Assembly: GCF_034652275.1 (NCBI RefSeq)
Contig: NZ_JAXIWG010000001.1
Coordinates: 930,001-994,000 of the forward strand
Direction: 5' to 3'
Length of the DNA: 64,000 nt
DNA from: Yoonia sp034652275
GTDB lineage: Bacteria; Pseudomonadota; Alphaproteobacteria; Rhodobacterales; Rhodobacteraceae
Position 1 is the first letter of the stretch. Each line of letters opens with the position of its first letter. The notes under the pieces are model-generated. The model did not search any database. It had not been told where the DNA came from and saw nothing but the letters and a program-made list of their open reading frames with translations. The position numbers were made by a program, and so were the translations under genes. This document shows, piece by piece, positions 34,499-42,523 of the stretch.

Positions 34499-35416
34499 TC
34501 AGGCAACCGCCACCAGATCGGCCTGACTGACACCCACACCGGGCAGACGGGCTGCAATATTGCTGTCGCAGCGTACAAAGCGCCAAGCGTCCGGCTGTGC
34601 AAACAAAGCGCGCAGCAGCATGTTCGTCATCGCATGCCCCGCACGCGACCCTGTATAGCGCCCCAGAATTGGCGCACCGGCCGTGTAAAGGTCGCCCAAG
34701 GCATCCAGCATCTTGTGGCGCACAGCCTCGTCCGGGTGGCGCAGGCCACCGGGGGTCAGGATCTTGTCGCCATCGACCACCACCGCGTTGTCGATGGTTC
34801 CGCCAAGGGCAAGGCCCTGCGCGCGCATCGCCTCTACGTCGGACGACCGGCAGAATGTGCGGCTGTCGCACAATTCACGCACAAAAGCGCCATTGGCCAT
34901 GTTCAGCGTCTTGTGCTGGCGACCGATTGCCGCGTCAGCGAAATCAATCTCGAAATCGATCTGCAAGGTCGTCGCCGGGCTGAGCGTTGCAGTCGCCGCA
35001 CCTTGGGTCACGGAGATCTCGCGCAGAACCTCGATCGCTTGCAGAGGTGCGGCGTCGCTGTGCAATCCGGTTGCGACGATCCCGCGCACGAAGGCTGCGG
35101 CACTGCCATCAAGGATCGGCACTTCGGCAGCATCGACATCGACCAGCGCGTTGTGCACGCCACACCCAGCCAAAGCGGCCATCAAATGTTCGATCGTGGA
35201 CACGGATACGCCATCCGCATTCGCCAACCGCGTGTTCAGTGGCGAGACAATGACATTCTGCCACAACGCGGGGATCACCGGGCTGCCTGCCAGATCGACA
35301 CGCCGGAACGCGATACCGGCCCCTGCCGGTGCAGGACGCAGCACAACGCGCGCAGGCACGCCGGTGTGCAGGCCGACACCTTCAAAGACGATGGGGGATT
35401 TTACGGTATTCTGCAC
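34499..35416 (-). CDS. lpxC: UDP-3-O-acyl-N-acetylglucosamine deacetylase
   Basis: LpxC carries out the committed step of lipid A synthesis, removing the acetyl group with a zinc-bound water. The 305-residue protein shows IVFEGVGLHTGVPARVVLRPA, the Zn-binding STIEHLMAAL and HKMLDALGDL with downstream GHAMTNMLL, and RTFCRSSDVEAMRAQGLALGG. The conserved N-terminus (QNTVKSP) forces a GTG start at 35416, with only a weak CTCAGG before it. A sigma70-like promoter is proposed just upstream and a terminator separates it from ftsZ, so it appears to be transcribed on its own from the end of the division cluster. Confidence 0.96.
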   Translation of the reverse strand: MQNTVKSPIVFEGVGLHTGVPARVVLRPAPAGAGIAFRRVDLAGSPVIPALWQNVIVSPLNTRLANADGVSVSTIEHLMAALAGCGVHNALVDVDAAEVPILDGSAAAFVRGIVATGLHSDAAPLQAIEVLREISVTQGAATATLSPATTLQIDFEIDFADAAIGRQHKTLNMANGAFVRELCDSRTFCRSSDVEAMRAQGLALGGTIDNAVVVDGDKILTPGGLRHPDEAVRHKMLDALGDLYTAGAPILGRYTGSRAGHAMTNMLLRALFAQPDAWRFVRCDSNIAARLPGVGVSQADLVAVA

Positions 35417-35456
35417 CTGAGAGAGCCATCTTCGCCGTTCATGATTATCACCAATC

Positions 35457-35485
35457 TAGGTAGTGTGCAGGTGCAGCATGCTCAA
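35457..35485 (-). promoter_or_regulatory. Candidate sigma70-type promoter of lpxC
   Basis: On the minus strand TTGAGC (35485-35480), a 17-nt spacer and TACCTA (35462-35457), about 40 bp before the GTG of lpxC and downstream of the ftsZ terminator. Based on consensus match only. Confidence 0.45.
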
Positions 35486-35557
35486 TTCACTCTTTGCGAC
35501 GGACTGAAACATCGTGATTCACTGGCGTGTTTCCGCCTCAACCCCCTGATAAAAAAC

Positions 35558-35587
35558 AAAAAGGCCGCATCGCTGCGGCCTTTTTTT
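35558..35587 (-). terminator. Strong bidirectional terminator after ftsZ
   Basis: AAAAAGGCCGCA (35558-35569), loop TCGC, TGCGGCCTTTTT (35574-35585): a 12-bp stem with T-runs on both strands. It ends the ftsZ transcript before lpxC. Confidence 0.85.
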
Positions 35588-35626
35588 CCGTATGTAACCG
35601 CCATGTAACAGCGGCGGATCGCGTGA

Positions 35627-37195
35627 TCAGTTGGCCTGACGGCGCAAGAAAGCGGGGATTTCGATTCGATCCTGATCGCCTTCGGCCTCTTGCTCGGGAC
35701 GCAGCGCGGTGACTTGCGGCTGCGTGCGCGAAGGCTGCGGCGCGGGGGCTTCGGCCTGCGCACCGGTCATGCGATTGATCAGCGAATTGATCCCGAAACG
35801 CTGCTTTTCCGGCTCTGGCGCACGGGCGGCGGGGCGCTGCTGTTCGGCAGGCTTCGGCGCGCGGTTGACGGCGGCCTGCAAGCGGGCCAGCGCCTCTGGC
35901 GACGGGGTGCCGGGTGCGGGCGCGCGGGGTGCGACGAAGGTGTCGGCATCCGACAGCGTCGGTTCAGGGCGCGGCGTGTAGGCTGGTGGCGGCAGATCGT
36001 CTGCGGCGCGCGTCTGCGCAACGGGTGCTTCGCGGCGTGGCTCGAAGGCAGGGGCAGGTTCCTGCTCGAAATCCTCGAACAGGCTTGGTTCCTGCCGTGC
36101 GGGAGCAGCAGCAACGCGTTCGGCAGCAACAGGCGCAGGCGCCGGTGCTGGCGCTGCCGGGGCCTGATGGGCCTGCGGCAGTGGCGCGGACATCGACCGG
36201 CGCGGTGTCGCATCCTCGGCGCGCTTGGCCTTGGCGTCGATGCCGGTGGCGACGACGGACACGCGCATGCGCCCTTCCATGCTGGTGTCCAGCGTGGAAC
36301 CGACGATGATATTCGCCTCGGGATCGACCTTTTCGCGGATCTTGTTGGCGGCTTCGTCCAGTTCGAACAGCGTCAGGTCATAGCCGCCGGTGATGTTGAT
36401 CAACACGCCGCGCGCGCCTTCGAGGCTGATTTCGTCCAGAAGCGGGTTCGCGATGGCCTTTTCGGCGGCCTGAATGGCGCGGTTCTCGCCTTCGGCCTCG
36501 CCGGTGCCCATCATGGCCTTGCCCATCTCGTCCATCACGGCACGCACGTCCGCAAAGTCGAGGTTGATGAGGCCCGGACGGACCATCAGGTCGGTCACAC
36601 CCTTGACGCCCTGATACAGCACGTCGTCCGCCAGCGCGAAGGCTTCGGTGAAGGTGGTGTTTTCATTGGCCAGACGGAACAGGTTCTGGTTGGGGATGAT
36701 GATCAGCGTATCGACGACCTTTTGCAGGGCTTCGATGCCGTCATCGGCCTGACGCATGCGTTTGCCGCCTTCGAACTGGAAGGGTTTGGTCACAACGCCG
36801 ACGGTCAGCACACCCAGTTCGCGCGCAGCCTGCGCGATGATCGGGGCAGCCCCCGTCCCGGTGCCGCCGCCCATACCGGCGGTGATGAAACACATGTGCG
36901 CGCCGGCCAGATGGTCGACGATCTGTTCGATGCTTTCCTCGGCAGCGGCCGCACCCACGCTGGCACGCGCACCGGCACCCAGACCTTCGGTCACTTTCAG
37001 ACCCATCTGGATTTTCGAGGTCGCCCGCGATTGCGCCAGCGCCTGCGCGTCCGTGTTGGCCACAACGAATTCAACCCCGTCGAGTTGCTTCTCGATCATG
37101 TTGTTGACTGCGTTGCCACCAGCGCCGCCGACGCCGAAAACGGTGATGCGCGGCTTCAGTTCGTCGTGCCCGGGAAGGGAAAGGTTCAGTGTCAT
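35627..37195 (-). CDS. ftsZ: Cell division protein FtsZ
   Basis: FtsZ is the tubulin-like GTPase that forms the division ring. The 522-residue protein has GVGGAGGNAVNNMI, the tubulin signature GMGGGTGTGAAP, and VRPGLINLDFADVRAVM with its T7-loop. The GTPase core ends near residue 320. A long (~185-residue), Ala/Pro-rich linker follows, typical of alphaproteobacteria, then the conserved C-terminal peptide RIEIPAFLRRQAN that docks FtsA and other partners. ATG 37195 (MTLNLSLPGHDELKPRITVFG) is the start. A candidate promoter lies in the 177-bp gap after ftsA, so ftsZ is likely expressed both from it and by read-through. Confidence 0.98.
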   Translation of the reverse strand: MTLNLSLPGHDELKPRITVFGVGGAGGNAVNNMIEKQLDGVEFVVANTDAQALAQSRATSKIQMGLKVTEGLGAGARASVGAAAAEESIEQIVDHLAGAHMCFITAGMGGGTGTGAAPIIAQAARELGVLTVGVVTKPFQFEGGKRMRQADDGIEALQKVVDTLIIIPNQNLFRLANENTTFTEAFALADDVLYQGVKGVTDLMVRPGLINLDFADVRAVMDEMGKAMMGTGEAEGENRAIQAAEKAIANPLLDEISLEGARGVLINITGGYDLTLFELDEAANKIREKVDPEANIIVGSTLDTSMEGRMRVSVVATGIDAKAKRAEDATPRRSMSAPLPQAHQAPAAPAPAPAPVAAERVAAAPARQEPSLFEDFEQEPAPAFEPRREAPVAQTRAADDLPPPAYTPRPEPTLSDADTFVAPRAPAPGTPSPEALARLQAAVNRAPKPAEQQRPAARAPEPEKQRFGINSLINRMTGAQAEAPAPQPSRTQPQVTALRPEQEAEGDQDRIEIPAFLRRQAN

Positions 37196-37258
37196 AACTC
37201 TGTCCGCCTGTTTTTGTTTTAGCCCGTCCCACCGGGCGACTGCTGCCAATTAACCCCT

Positions 37259-37287
37259 AGCATAGCCTTCTGGTGCCGAAAGGTCAC
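37259..37287 (-). promoter_or_regulatory. Candidate promoter of ftsZ
   Basis: On the minus strand GTGACC (37287-37282), a 17-nt spacer and TATGCT (37264-37259), about 65 bp before the ATG. The same -10 hexamer appears in the proposed ftsW promoter. Consensus-based only. Confidence 0.45.
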
Positions 37288-37372
37288 GGAAAAAACACAA
37301 AATGGCTACCAAATCTTGACGGATATTTCATCTTTTCCGCTCGATATCGACCGATCGGCAAGATGTTGCGCA

Positions 37373-38707
37373 TCACCAGTTGTCCCTGAACCATTTGACG
37401 GCCCGTTTCAGCGACCGTGCCGGATAGCGGTCGGCGGGAATTTCGAAATCCCACCATTCGTCCTGCGGGTTGGCTGCAAACAGCGACAGCCCGACAGCCC
37501 CCGAAAACGCGGGGCCGATCGCGGCCTGCGGCAGGCCCTGCACCCGCAAGGGGCGGCCCAGACGCACCTGCTGGCCCAAAATCTTGCTGGCCAGCCCGTC
37601 AAGACCGGGGATCTGGCTGCCGCCACCTGTCAGCACGATCTGCTGGCTGGGCAAATGCTCGAACCCGGCCGCATCCAGACGGGCGCGCACCTCTTCGAGG
37701 ATCTCCTCGACACGCGGGCGCATGATGCCGATCAGCTCGGCGCGGCTGACGGTGCGGCGGTCGCGTTCCCAATCGCCGGTGTCGCCGCCGATCTCGATCA
37801 TCTCGCGGTCGTCCATGCCGGTGGCGACGACACCGCCATAGAAGGTTTTGATCCGTTCGGCGGTGGCGGCGGGAATCTGCAACCCCATCGAGATGTCAGA
37901 GGTGACGTTGTCGCCCCCCATGCGCACGGAATCCGCATAGATCATGTGCTTTTTCATAAAGACCGAAATGCCGGTGGATCCGCCCCCCAGATCGACACAG
38001 GCAGCACCCAGTTCCTGTTCATCCTCGACCAGCGTGGACATGCCCGACACATAAGCCGAAGACGCTAGCCCCGCGAGTTCGAGATCACAGCGCTTGATGC
38101 AGTAAAAGATGTTCTGGATCGCGGCCGCATCGACTGTCAGCATATGCATGTCGGTTGTCAGCCGGTTGCCCATCTGCCCGCGCGGATCGGCAAGGCCGGA
38201 ACGGTTGTCGAGCGCGAAGTTGACGGGCTGGGCATGCAGCACTTCGCGGTCAGACCCGTAGTCGGGCACATCGCAATTGGCCATGACCTGGCTGATATCC
38301 TGTTCGGTGACGGTGCCGCCCGATACGTCCAGTTCACCGGCAAGGCCGTAGGACCGCGGGCGCGCGCCGGACAGGCAGGCGATGACGTGATCGACGCGGA
38401 CATTGGCCATTTTCTGCGCGGCCTGCACCGCCGTGCGGATCGCGCGTTCGGTTTCCTGCATCGCATCGACTTCGCCGTAGCGGACACCGCGCGAGCGCGT
38501 CGTTGCAGCCCCGATCACGCGGAACTGCGATTGCCCCGCCATCGACCCCACACCATCGACGCTGCGGAACCGCTCTGGCCCGTCGAAGCGCAGCACAAGG
38601 CAGGCGATCTTGGAGGTGCCGACATCCAGCACCGCCACCACGCCCCGCTGCATCGCGGCCTTCCGCATCTGCCGCATCGCCCGTTGACTGTCGTAGAGAT
38701 CGCCCAT
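37373..38707 (-). CDS. ftsA: Cell division protein FtsA
   Basis: FtsA is the actin-like protein that tethers FtsZ to the membrane. The 444-residue protein has the phosphate-1 motif VVAVLDVGTSKIACLV, the SHS2 (1C) domain (VRVDHVIACLSGARPRSYGLAGELDVSGG), phosphate-2 GAACVDLGGGSTGISVF and the adenosine motif VLTGGGSQIPGLDGLA. It ends in the amphipathic helix RSLKRAVKWFRDNW that inserts into the membrane. ATG 38707 overlaps the ftsQ stop (TGATG), so they are coupled. Confidence 0.97.
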   Translation of the reverse strand: MGDLYDSQRAMRQMRKAAMQRGVVAVLDVGTSKIACLVLRFDGPERFRSVDGVGSMAGQSQFRVIGAATTRSRGVRYGEVDAMQETERAIRTAVQAAQKMANVRVDHVIACLSGARPRSYGLAGELDVSGGTVTEQDISQVMANCDVPDYGSDREVLHAQPVNFALDNRSGLADPRGQMGNRLTTDMHMLTVDAAAIQNIFYCIKRCDLELAGLASSAYVSGMSTLVEDEQELGAACVDLGGGSTGISVFMKKHMIYADSVRMGGDNVTSDISMGLQIPAATAERIKTFYGGVVATGMDDREMIEIGGDTGDWERDRRTVSRAELIGIMRPRVEEILEEVRARLDAAGFEHLPSQQIVLTGGGSQIPGLDGLASKILGQQVRLGRPLRVQGLPQAAIGPAFSGAVGLSLFAANPQDEWWDFEIPADRYPARSLKRAVKWFRDNW

Positions 38708-39600
38708 CAGTTGCCCGCCCCGGTTGTTGTTGTATTCACGCGGCGCAATGCGGCCGCGGCATCTTCGTTCATCCGCAAGGTCGGCCGTTCGGCATTGCGC
38801 ATATCCACAATCGTCACGTCCCGTTCCAGCATGTCCTGCGCGAGGTTCAGCGCGATCACACGGTCGAACGCCGCCACCGCCCCGTCGCCGGGCAACAGGA
38901 TGCGCTGGTCCCGGTCGAGCACGATATCCCAGCGCCTCTCGCCCATACGGACCAGCCCGCGCACGCGGTCGCGCAAAGGACCAGCACCTGCATAAAGATC
39001 GAGCGCTTCCTGAATATGCTGTTCAGCCCCGTCGCCTGCGATCAACGGCAGGTCAGGCCGGTCGCCGCGTGACGCCACGGTGCCCGATTGCACGCTTTCG
39101 GCGTCGATCAGCCGCAACACCGGCCCGTCGCGCCACAAAGCGACGGGTTCGCGCGGGGTCACATCGACCTGCAACGTCCCACCCGGCCCGACCCGGACAC
39201 TGGCAGTTCGCACGGCATCAAGAGCCTCGATCTCGGCACGGATCGCTAGCAGGTCCAGATCGAACGACGACAGCGGGAAGGTCTTGGGCAAAAGCTCCAT
39301 CACCGCCGCACGGACGGCATCATCGCCACCCGTGACATCCATGGATTGCACCATGAATTGCGGGCGTTCCTGAAAACTGCGGATTGTCTCGGCGATCTTT
39401 GTGTCCAGCATGGTGCGGTTCTCGGGTTTGGAAAACCACGACCCTGCAATCACCGCGATAAGCAGGATCGGCACGCCGATACGCACAGTCGCGCGGAACC
39501 CCGGCGTCAGCATCAGCCGCTGATAGCGATAGCCCCATTTCGACGGGGCCGGATCATGCGGCATATCGGCGATGGCGCGGCGGCGGATCAGCGATCGCAT
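38707..39600 (-). CDS. ftsQ: Cell division protein FtsQ
   Basis: FtsQ links early and late divisome proteins in the periplasm. The 297-residue protein has a basic cytoplasmic N-terminus, one membrane helix (VRIGVPILLIAVIAGSWF, ~residues 39-56), a POTRA domain (FMVQSMDVTGGDDAVRAAVMELLPKTFPLSSFDLDLLAIRAEIEAL) and the FtsQ beta domain with RRWDIVLDRDQRILLPG. Its start lies within the last 13 nt of ddl and its stop overlaps the start of ftsA. Confidence 0.94.
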   Translation of the reverse strand: MRSLIRRRAIADMPHDPAPSKWGYRYQRLMLTPGFRATVRIGVPILLIAVIAGSWFSKPENRTMLDTKIAETIRSFQERPQFMVQSMDVTGGDDAVRAAVMELLPKTFPLSSFDLDLLAIRAEIEALDAVRTASVRVGPGGTLQVDVTPREPVALWRDGPVLRLIDAESVQSGTVASRGDRPDLPLIAGDGAEQHIQEALDLYAGAGPLRDRVRGLVRMGERRWDIVLDRDQRILLPGDGAVAAFDRVIALNLAQDMLERDVTIVDMRNAERPTLRMNEDAAAALRRVNTTTTGAGN

Positions 39601-40502
39601 GAGGCATCCTCCACCAGCCAGCGGCAGAGTTCGGGAAAGCTGATCCCGACCTTGGCCGCCTGTTCGGGCGCAAGTGAGGTGGGCGTCATGCCGGGCTGGG
39701 TGTTAGTTTCCAGCAGGATCAACCCGTCAAGGCCACGGCTTTCGTCCCAGCGGAAATCGGTCCGGCTGATCCCGCGACAACCTAGCGCCTGATGCGCGCG
39801 CAGCGCGTAATCCATGCAGGCATCGAAAATTTCCGTGGGAATCTCTGCCGGCACCACATGACGCGACCCGCCGGGGGCGTATTTGGCATGATAATCATAC
39901 CAGCCATCGGTGATGATATCGGTGACGGTGAGCGCACGGTCGCCCATGACGGTCGTCGTCAATTCGCGCCCCGGGGCATAGGTTTCCACCATCACCCGCG
40001 CGGGCATGTCGTCCGACAGCTGCGGCGGGCCGTTCGCGGCCTCCTGCACGATATAGATACCGACGCTGGAGCCTTCGTTATAAGGCTTCACCACATAGGG
40101 CGGCGGCATGACATGGCGCGCGCGCACGTCGTCGGCATCGGCCAGAATGCTGTGCATGACCGGCAGACCGACCGCGCGGTAGATATCCTTGGTGCGTTCT
40201 TTATCCAGCGTCAGCGCCGAGGCCAGAATGCCCGAATGGGTGTAAGGAATGCGCAACCACTCTAGCAGACCTTGCACGGCGCCATCCTCGCCCCAACGAC
40301 CATGCAGCGCGTTGAACACGGCATCGGGGGCGATCTCGGTCAGACGCGTGGCAAGGTCGGGGCCGGCGTCGACCTCGATCACATCACATTCTGCTGCCCG
40401 CAAAGCCGCTGCACATTCGCGGCCAGAGCTGAGCGATACCTCGCGTTCAGCCGATGGACCGCCCATCAGAACAACAACTTTCGGGTTTGCCCTGCTCGAC
40501 AT
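39588..40502 (-). CDS. ddl: D-alanine--D-alanine ligase
   Basis: Ddl makes the D-Ala-D-Ala dipeptide added by MurF. The 304-residue protein has VVVLMGGPSAEREVSLSSG, FNALHGRWGEDGAVQGLLEWL, the ATP-grasp VVKPYNEGSSVGI and the metal-binding LLETNTQPGMTPTSLAPEQA. ATG 40502 (MSSRANPKVVV) has GAGG 8 nt upstream and is preferred over an in-frame start 13 codons earlier. It overlaps ftsQ by 13 nt. Confidence 0.96.
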   Translation of the reverse strand: MSSRANPKVVVLMGGPSAEREVSLSSGRECAAALRAAECDVIEVDAGPDLATRLTEIAPDAVFNALHGRWGEDGAVQGLLEWLRIPYTHSGILASALTLDKERTKDIYRAVGLPVMHSILADADDVRARHVMPPPYVVKPYNEGSSVGIYIVQEAANGPPQLSDDMPARVMVETYAPGRELTTTVMGDRALTVTDIITDGWYDYHAKYAPGGSRHVVPAEIPTEIFDACMDYALRAHQALGCRGISRTDFRWDESRGLDGLILLETNTQPGMTPTSLAPEQAAKVGISFPELCRWLVEDASCDR

Positions 40503-40580
40503 ACCCACCGCCTCTTTCGCGGGCCGTTTGCGGCCCGTCATTAGTTGTGCCCCTGTGCGGGGCGCCGGTCTTTGCGACCT

Positions 40581-41507
40581 TTAATCCGCGTGCCGCAAAC
40601 CGACCCGCATAATTTCCCACTCTAGCGTGATCCCTTGGGAATCGTAAACCTTTTTCCGCACCAGCTCGCCCAGATCTTCCAGATCGGCGGCGGTTGCCCC
40701 GCCCGCATTGGTCAGAAAGTTGGGGTGCATCGTGTTCATCACCGCCCCGCCAAGGGTTGCACCCCGCATCCCGGCGGCATCGATCACGGCCCAGGCTTTC
40801 AATTCATGCGTATCATCGGCGCGCCCCGTGGATGAAAACCCCGCGGGATTTCGGAATGTCGACCCCGCCGTGCGGTCCTTGGTCGGCTGGGTCGCATCGC
40901 GTTTGGCCAGTTGGTCGTCCATCCGCGCGGCAAGGTCGTCGTGATCGCCCGCGGGCGGCGCAAAAGTCGCGCCCAGAATGATCGCGCCCTCGGGCAAAGT
41001 GCTTTGACGATAGGCCAGATTCAGGTCGGCGGCTGGCACATCCTGCACTGTGCCGTCGCGCAGAACGACCTGCACCGAAGTCAGCACATCGGCCACATAG
41101 GACCCATAGCAGCCCGCGTTCATCCGCACCGCCCCGCCGATGGTGCCGGGGATGGTGCGCAGGAAGGTCATGTCCAACGCCGCCTCTGCCGCGCGGCGGG
41201 CGACATGGGCGTCAAGTGCTGCCGCCCCTGCCGTGACGGTGCCGCCGTCGATGGCGATGCCGTTGAAACCCCGCCCCAAGCGCACCACGACACCCGGTAT
41301 CCCGCCGTCGCGCACGATCAGGTTGCTGCCGACCCCCATCGGGAACACCGGCACGGACGGGTCGAGTGCGGCCAGAAACGCCGCCAGATCATCTGCATCG
41401 GCGGGCTGGAACAAAACCTCAGCGGGGCCGCCCACGCGCATCCATGTCAGATCGGCCAAGGCGCGCTGCGGGGTCAGGGTGCCACGGACGCTGGGTAAGT
41501 CACGCAT
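40581..41507 (-). CDS. murB: UDP-N-acetylenolpyruvoylglucosamine reductase
   Basis: MurB reduces UDP-GlcNAc-enolpyruvate to UDP-MurNAc with NADPH and FAD. The 308-residue protein carries the FAD-binding TWMRVGGPAEVLFQP, PMGVGSNLIVRDGG, LRTIPGTIGGAVRMNAGCYGSY and the active-site TAGSTFRNPAG (the catalytic Ser), and ends NFLTNAGGATAADLEDL. ATG 41507 has GGAGA 9 nt upstream. It is separated from murC by three small genes for membrane proteins. Confidence 0.97.
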   Translation of the reverse strand: MRDLPSVRGTLTPQRALADLTWMRVGGPAEVLFQPADADDLAAFLAALDPSVPVFPMGVGSNLIVRDGGIPGVVVRLGRGFNGIAIDGGTVTAGAAALDAHVARRAAEAALDMTFLRTIPGTIGGAVRMNAGCYGSYVADVLTSVQVVLRDGTVQDVPAADLNLAYRQSTLPEGAIILGATFAPPAGDHDDLAARMDDQLAKRDATQPTKDRTAGSTFRNPAGFSSTGRADDTHELKAWAVIDAAGMRGATLGGAVMNTMHPNFLTNAGGATAADLEDLGELVRKKVYDSQGITLEWEIMRVGLRHAD

Positions 41508-41600
41508 GGGGCCGGTCTCCTTTTGCTGCCTACCGATCTGCCGTTGCTGGCCTGATAGGCGCAAACGGCCAGCCCTGTAAAGCCGACCGCTGGCTTGTCG

Positions 41601-41906
41601 TCAGGCCTGCTGCGCGTCAGGCGGGACAGCGTCTTTGCGCTGCCAGCCAACGATGCCGCCCAGCAGCACGCCCAGCCCAGCAGGAGCCACGATCAGCATC
41701 AGACCGGCAAGGTAGACCAGCCCGTCAAGACCGCGCGCAACCTCAAGGCCGACGAGCATTGCGACGGCCAGCCCGACAAGTGCAAGTGACAAACCGATGA
41801 TCCCCCACCGCAGGCGCCGGCGTCCACACCAGAACGACAGCCAACCGGCAAGTGCGGCCACACAGGCGGGCAAGACGACAAAAAACATAAAGGCTTCGGC
41901 TTCCAT
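41601..41906 (-). CDS. Small three-helix membrane protein (hypothetical)
   Basis: 101 residues, almost entirely hydrophobic: FMFFVVLPACVAALAGWLSFW, WGIIGLSLALVGLAVAMLVGLEVA and LVYLAGLMLIVAPAGLGVLLGGIVG, followed by a short charged tail (WQRKDAVPPDAQQA). I do not recognise a family. ATG 41906 is supported by AGGAG 7 nt upstream. It resembles the next gene upstream (41973-42260) in size, topology and a shared PAG-(L/I)-G motif in the last helix, so the two may be old duplicates. Position inside the murein cluster is suggestive only. Confidence 0.75.
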   Translation of the reverse strand: MEAEAFMFFVVLPACVAALAGWLSFWCGRRRLRWGIIGLSLALVGLAVAMLVGLEVARGLDGLVYLAGLMLIVAPAGLGVLLGGIVGWQRKDAVPPDAQQA

Positions 41907-41972
41907 GATTCGCTCCTGTAAATGAACTATGTTCATTTCTTAGCAAATACGTGAACGCCGTTCAATGTAATT

Positions 41973-42260
41973 CTACACCCGCCTGTCATCGCGGTTGCGC
42001 AGCAGCTTGCCGAGCAACGCGCCTGCCCCGCCGCCAATACCCGCAGGCACCAAGCCCAGCAGCAGGATCGCCATAGCCCGCACGGGGTCGATGCCGAAGG
42101 GCTTGGCTGTGGCATAAAGCAGGATCACCGCGACCGCGCCCAGAACCGACAGCACCGTCAGTACCAGCCCGAACCTGCCCGCCCGCGCCCAGCGCACCAG
42201 CACGAAGAACGGCACGAAAGCACAAACGCTCATACCCGCGATGATCTCGAGACCGTCCAT
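41973..42260 (-). CDS. Small three-helix membrane protein (hypothetical), possible paralogue of its neighbour
   Basis: 95 residues with three predicted helices (IIAGMSVCAFVPFFVLV, FGLVLTVLSVLGAVAVILLYATA, AMAILLLGLVPAGIGGGAGALLG) and the basic end KLLRNRDDRRV. The family is not recognised. Its ATG at 42260 overlaps the stop of the DUF2484 gene (TGATG), so it is co-translated with it. The alternating hydrophobic helix and PAG-I-G ending match the downstream 101-residue protein. Confidence 0.72.
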   Translation of the reverse strand: MDGLEIIAGMSVCAFVPFFVLVRWARAGRFGLVLTVLSVLGAVAVILLYATAKPFGIDPVRAMAILLLGLVPAGIGGGAGALLGKLLRNRDDRRV

Positions 42261-42502
42261 CAGCGCGCCCGCCGGAGCCAGCGCCACAAGTAAATGACAG
42301 GCCAGCGCAGGACCAACCCACCGACAACCAGCCCCAGCGCGCCGACCATTGGACCCGCCTGCCACGTCACCCAAGCAAGCAATGGCAAGCCAATCGCGAT
42401 CAGCACATAGGCGCGCCGCCAGTGATTGTCGGTCGATGGAAAAGCGGCCAGCACAAAGGCCAGCACAACCCAGAGGCTGATGGCGATCAGGCTTTGGGTC
42501 AT
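42260..42502 (-). CDS. DUF2484 family membrane protein
   Basis: 80 residues: MTQSLIAISLWVVLAFVLAAFPS, HWRRAYVLIAIGLPLLAWVTWQAGPMVGALGLVVGG, then LRWPVIYLWRWLRRAR. The sequence and its place directly after murC match DUF2484, a small family I associate with the Rhodobacteraceae murein cluster. Function unknown; three hydrophobic helices and a basic cytoplasmic end suggest an inner-membrane role. It begins 22 bp after murC. Confidence 0.8.
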   Translation of the reverse strand: MTQSLIAISLWVVLAFVLAAFPSTDNHWRRAYVLIAIGLPLLAWVTWQAGPMVGALGLVVGGLVLRWPVIYLWRWLRRAR

Positions 42503-42523
42503 GCGCGTGCCGTCATTGCGGGG

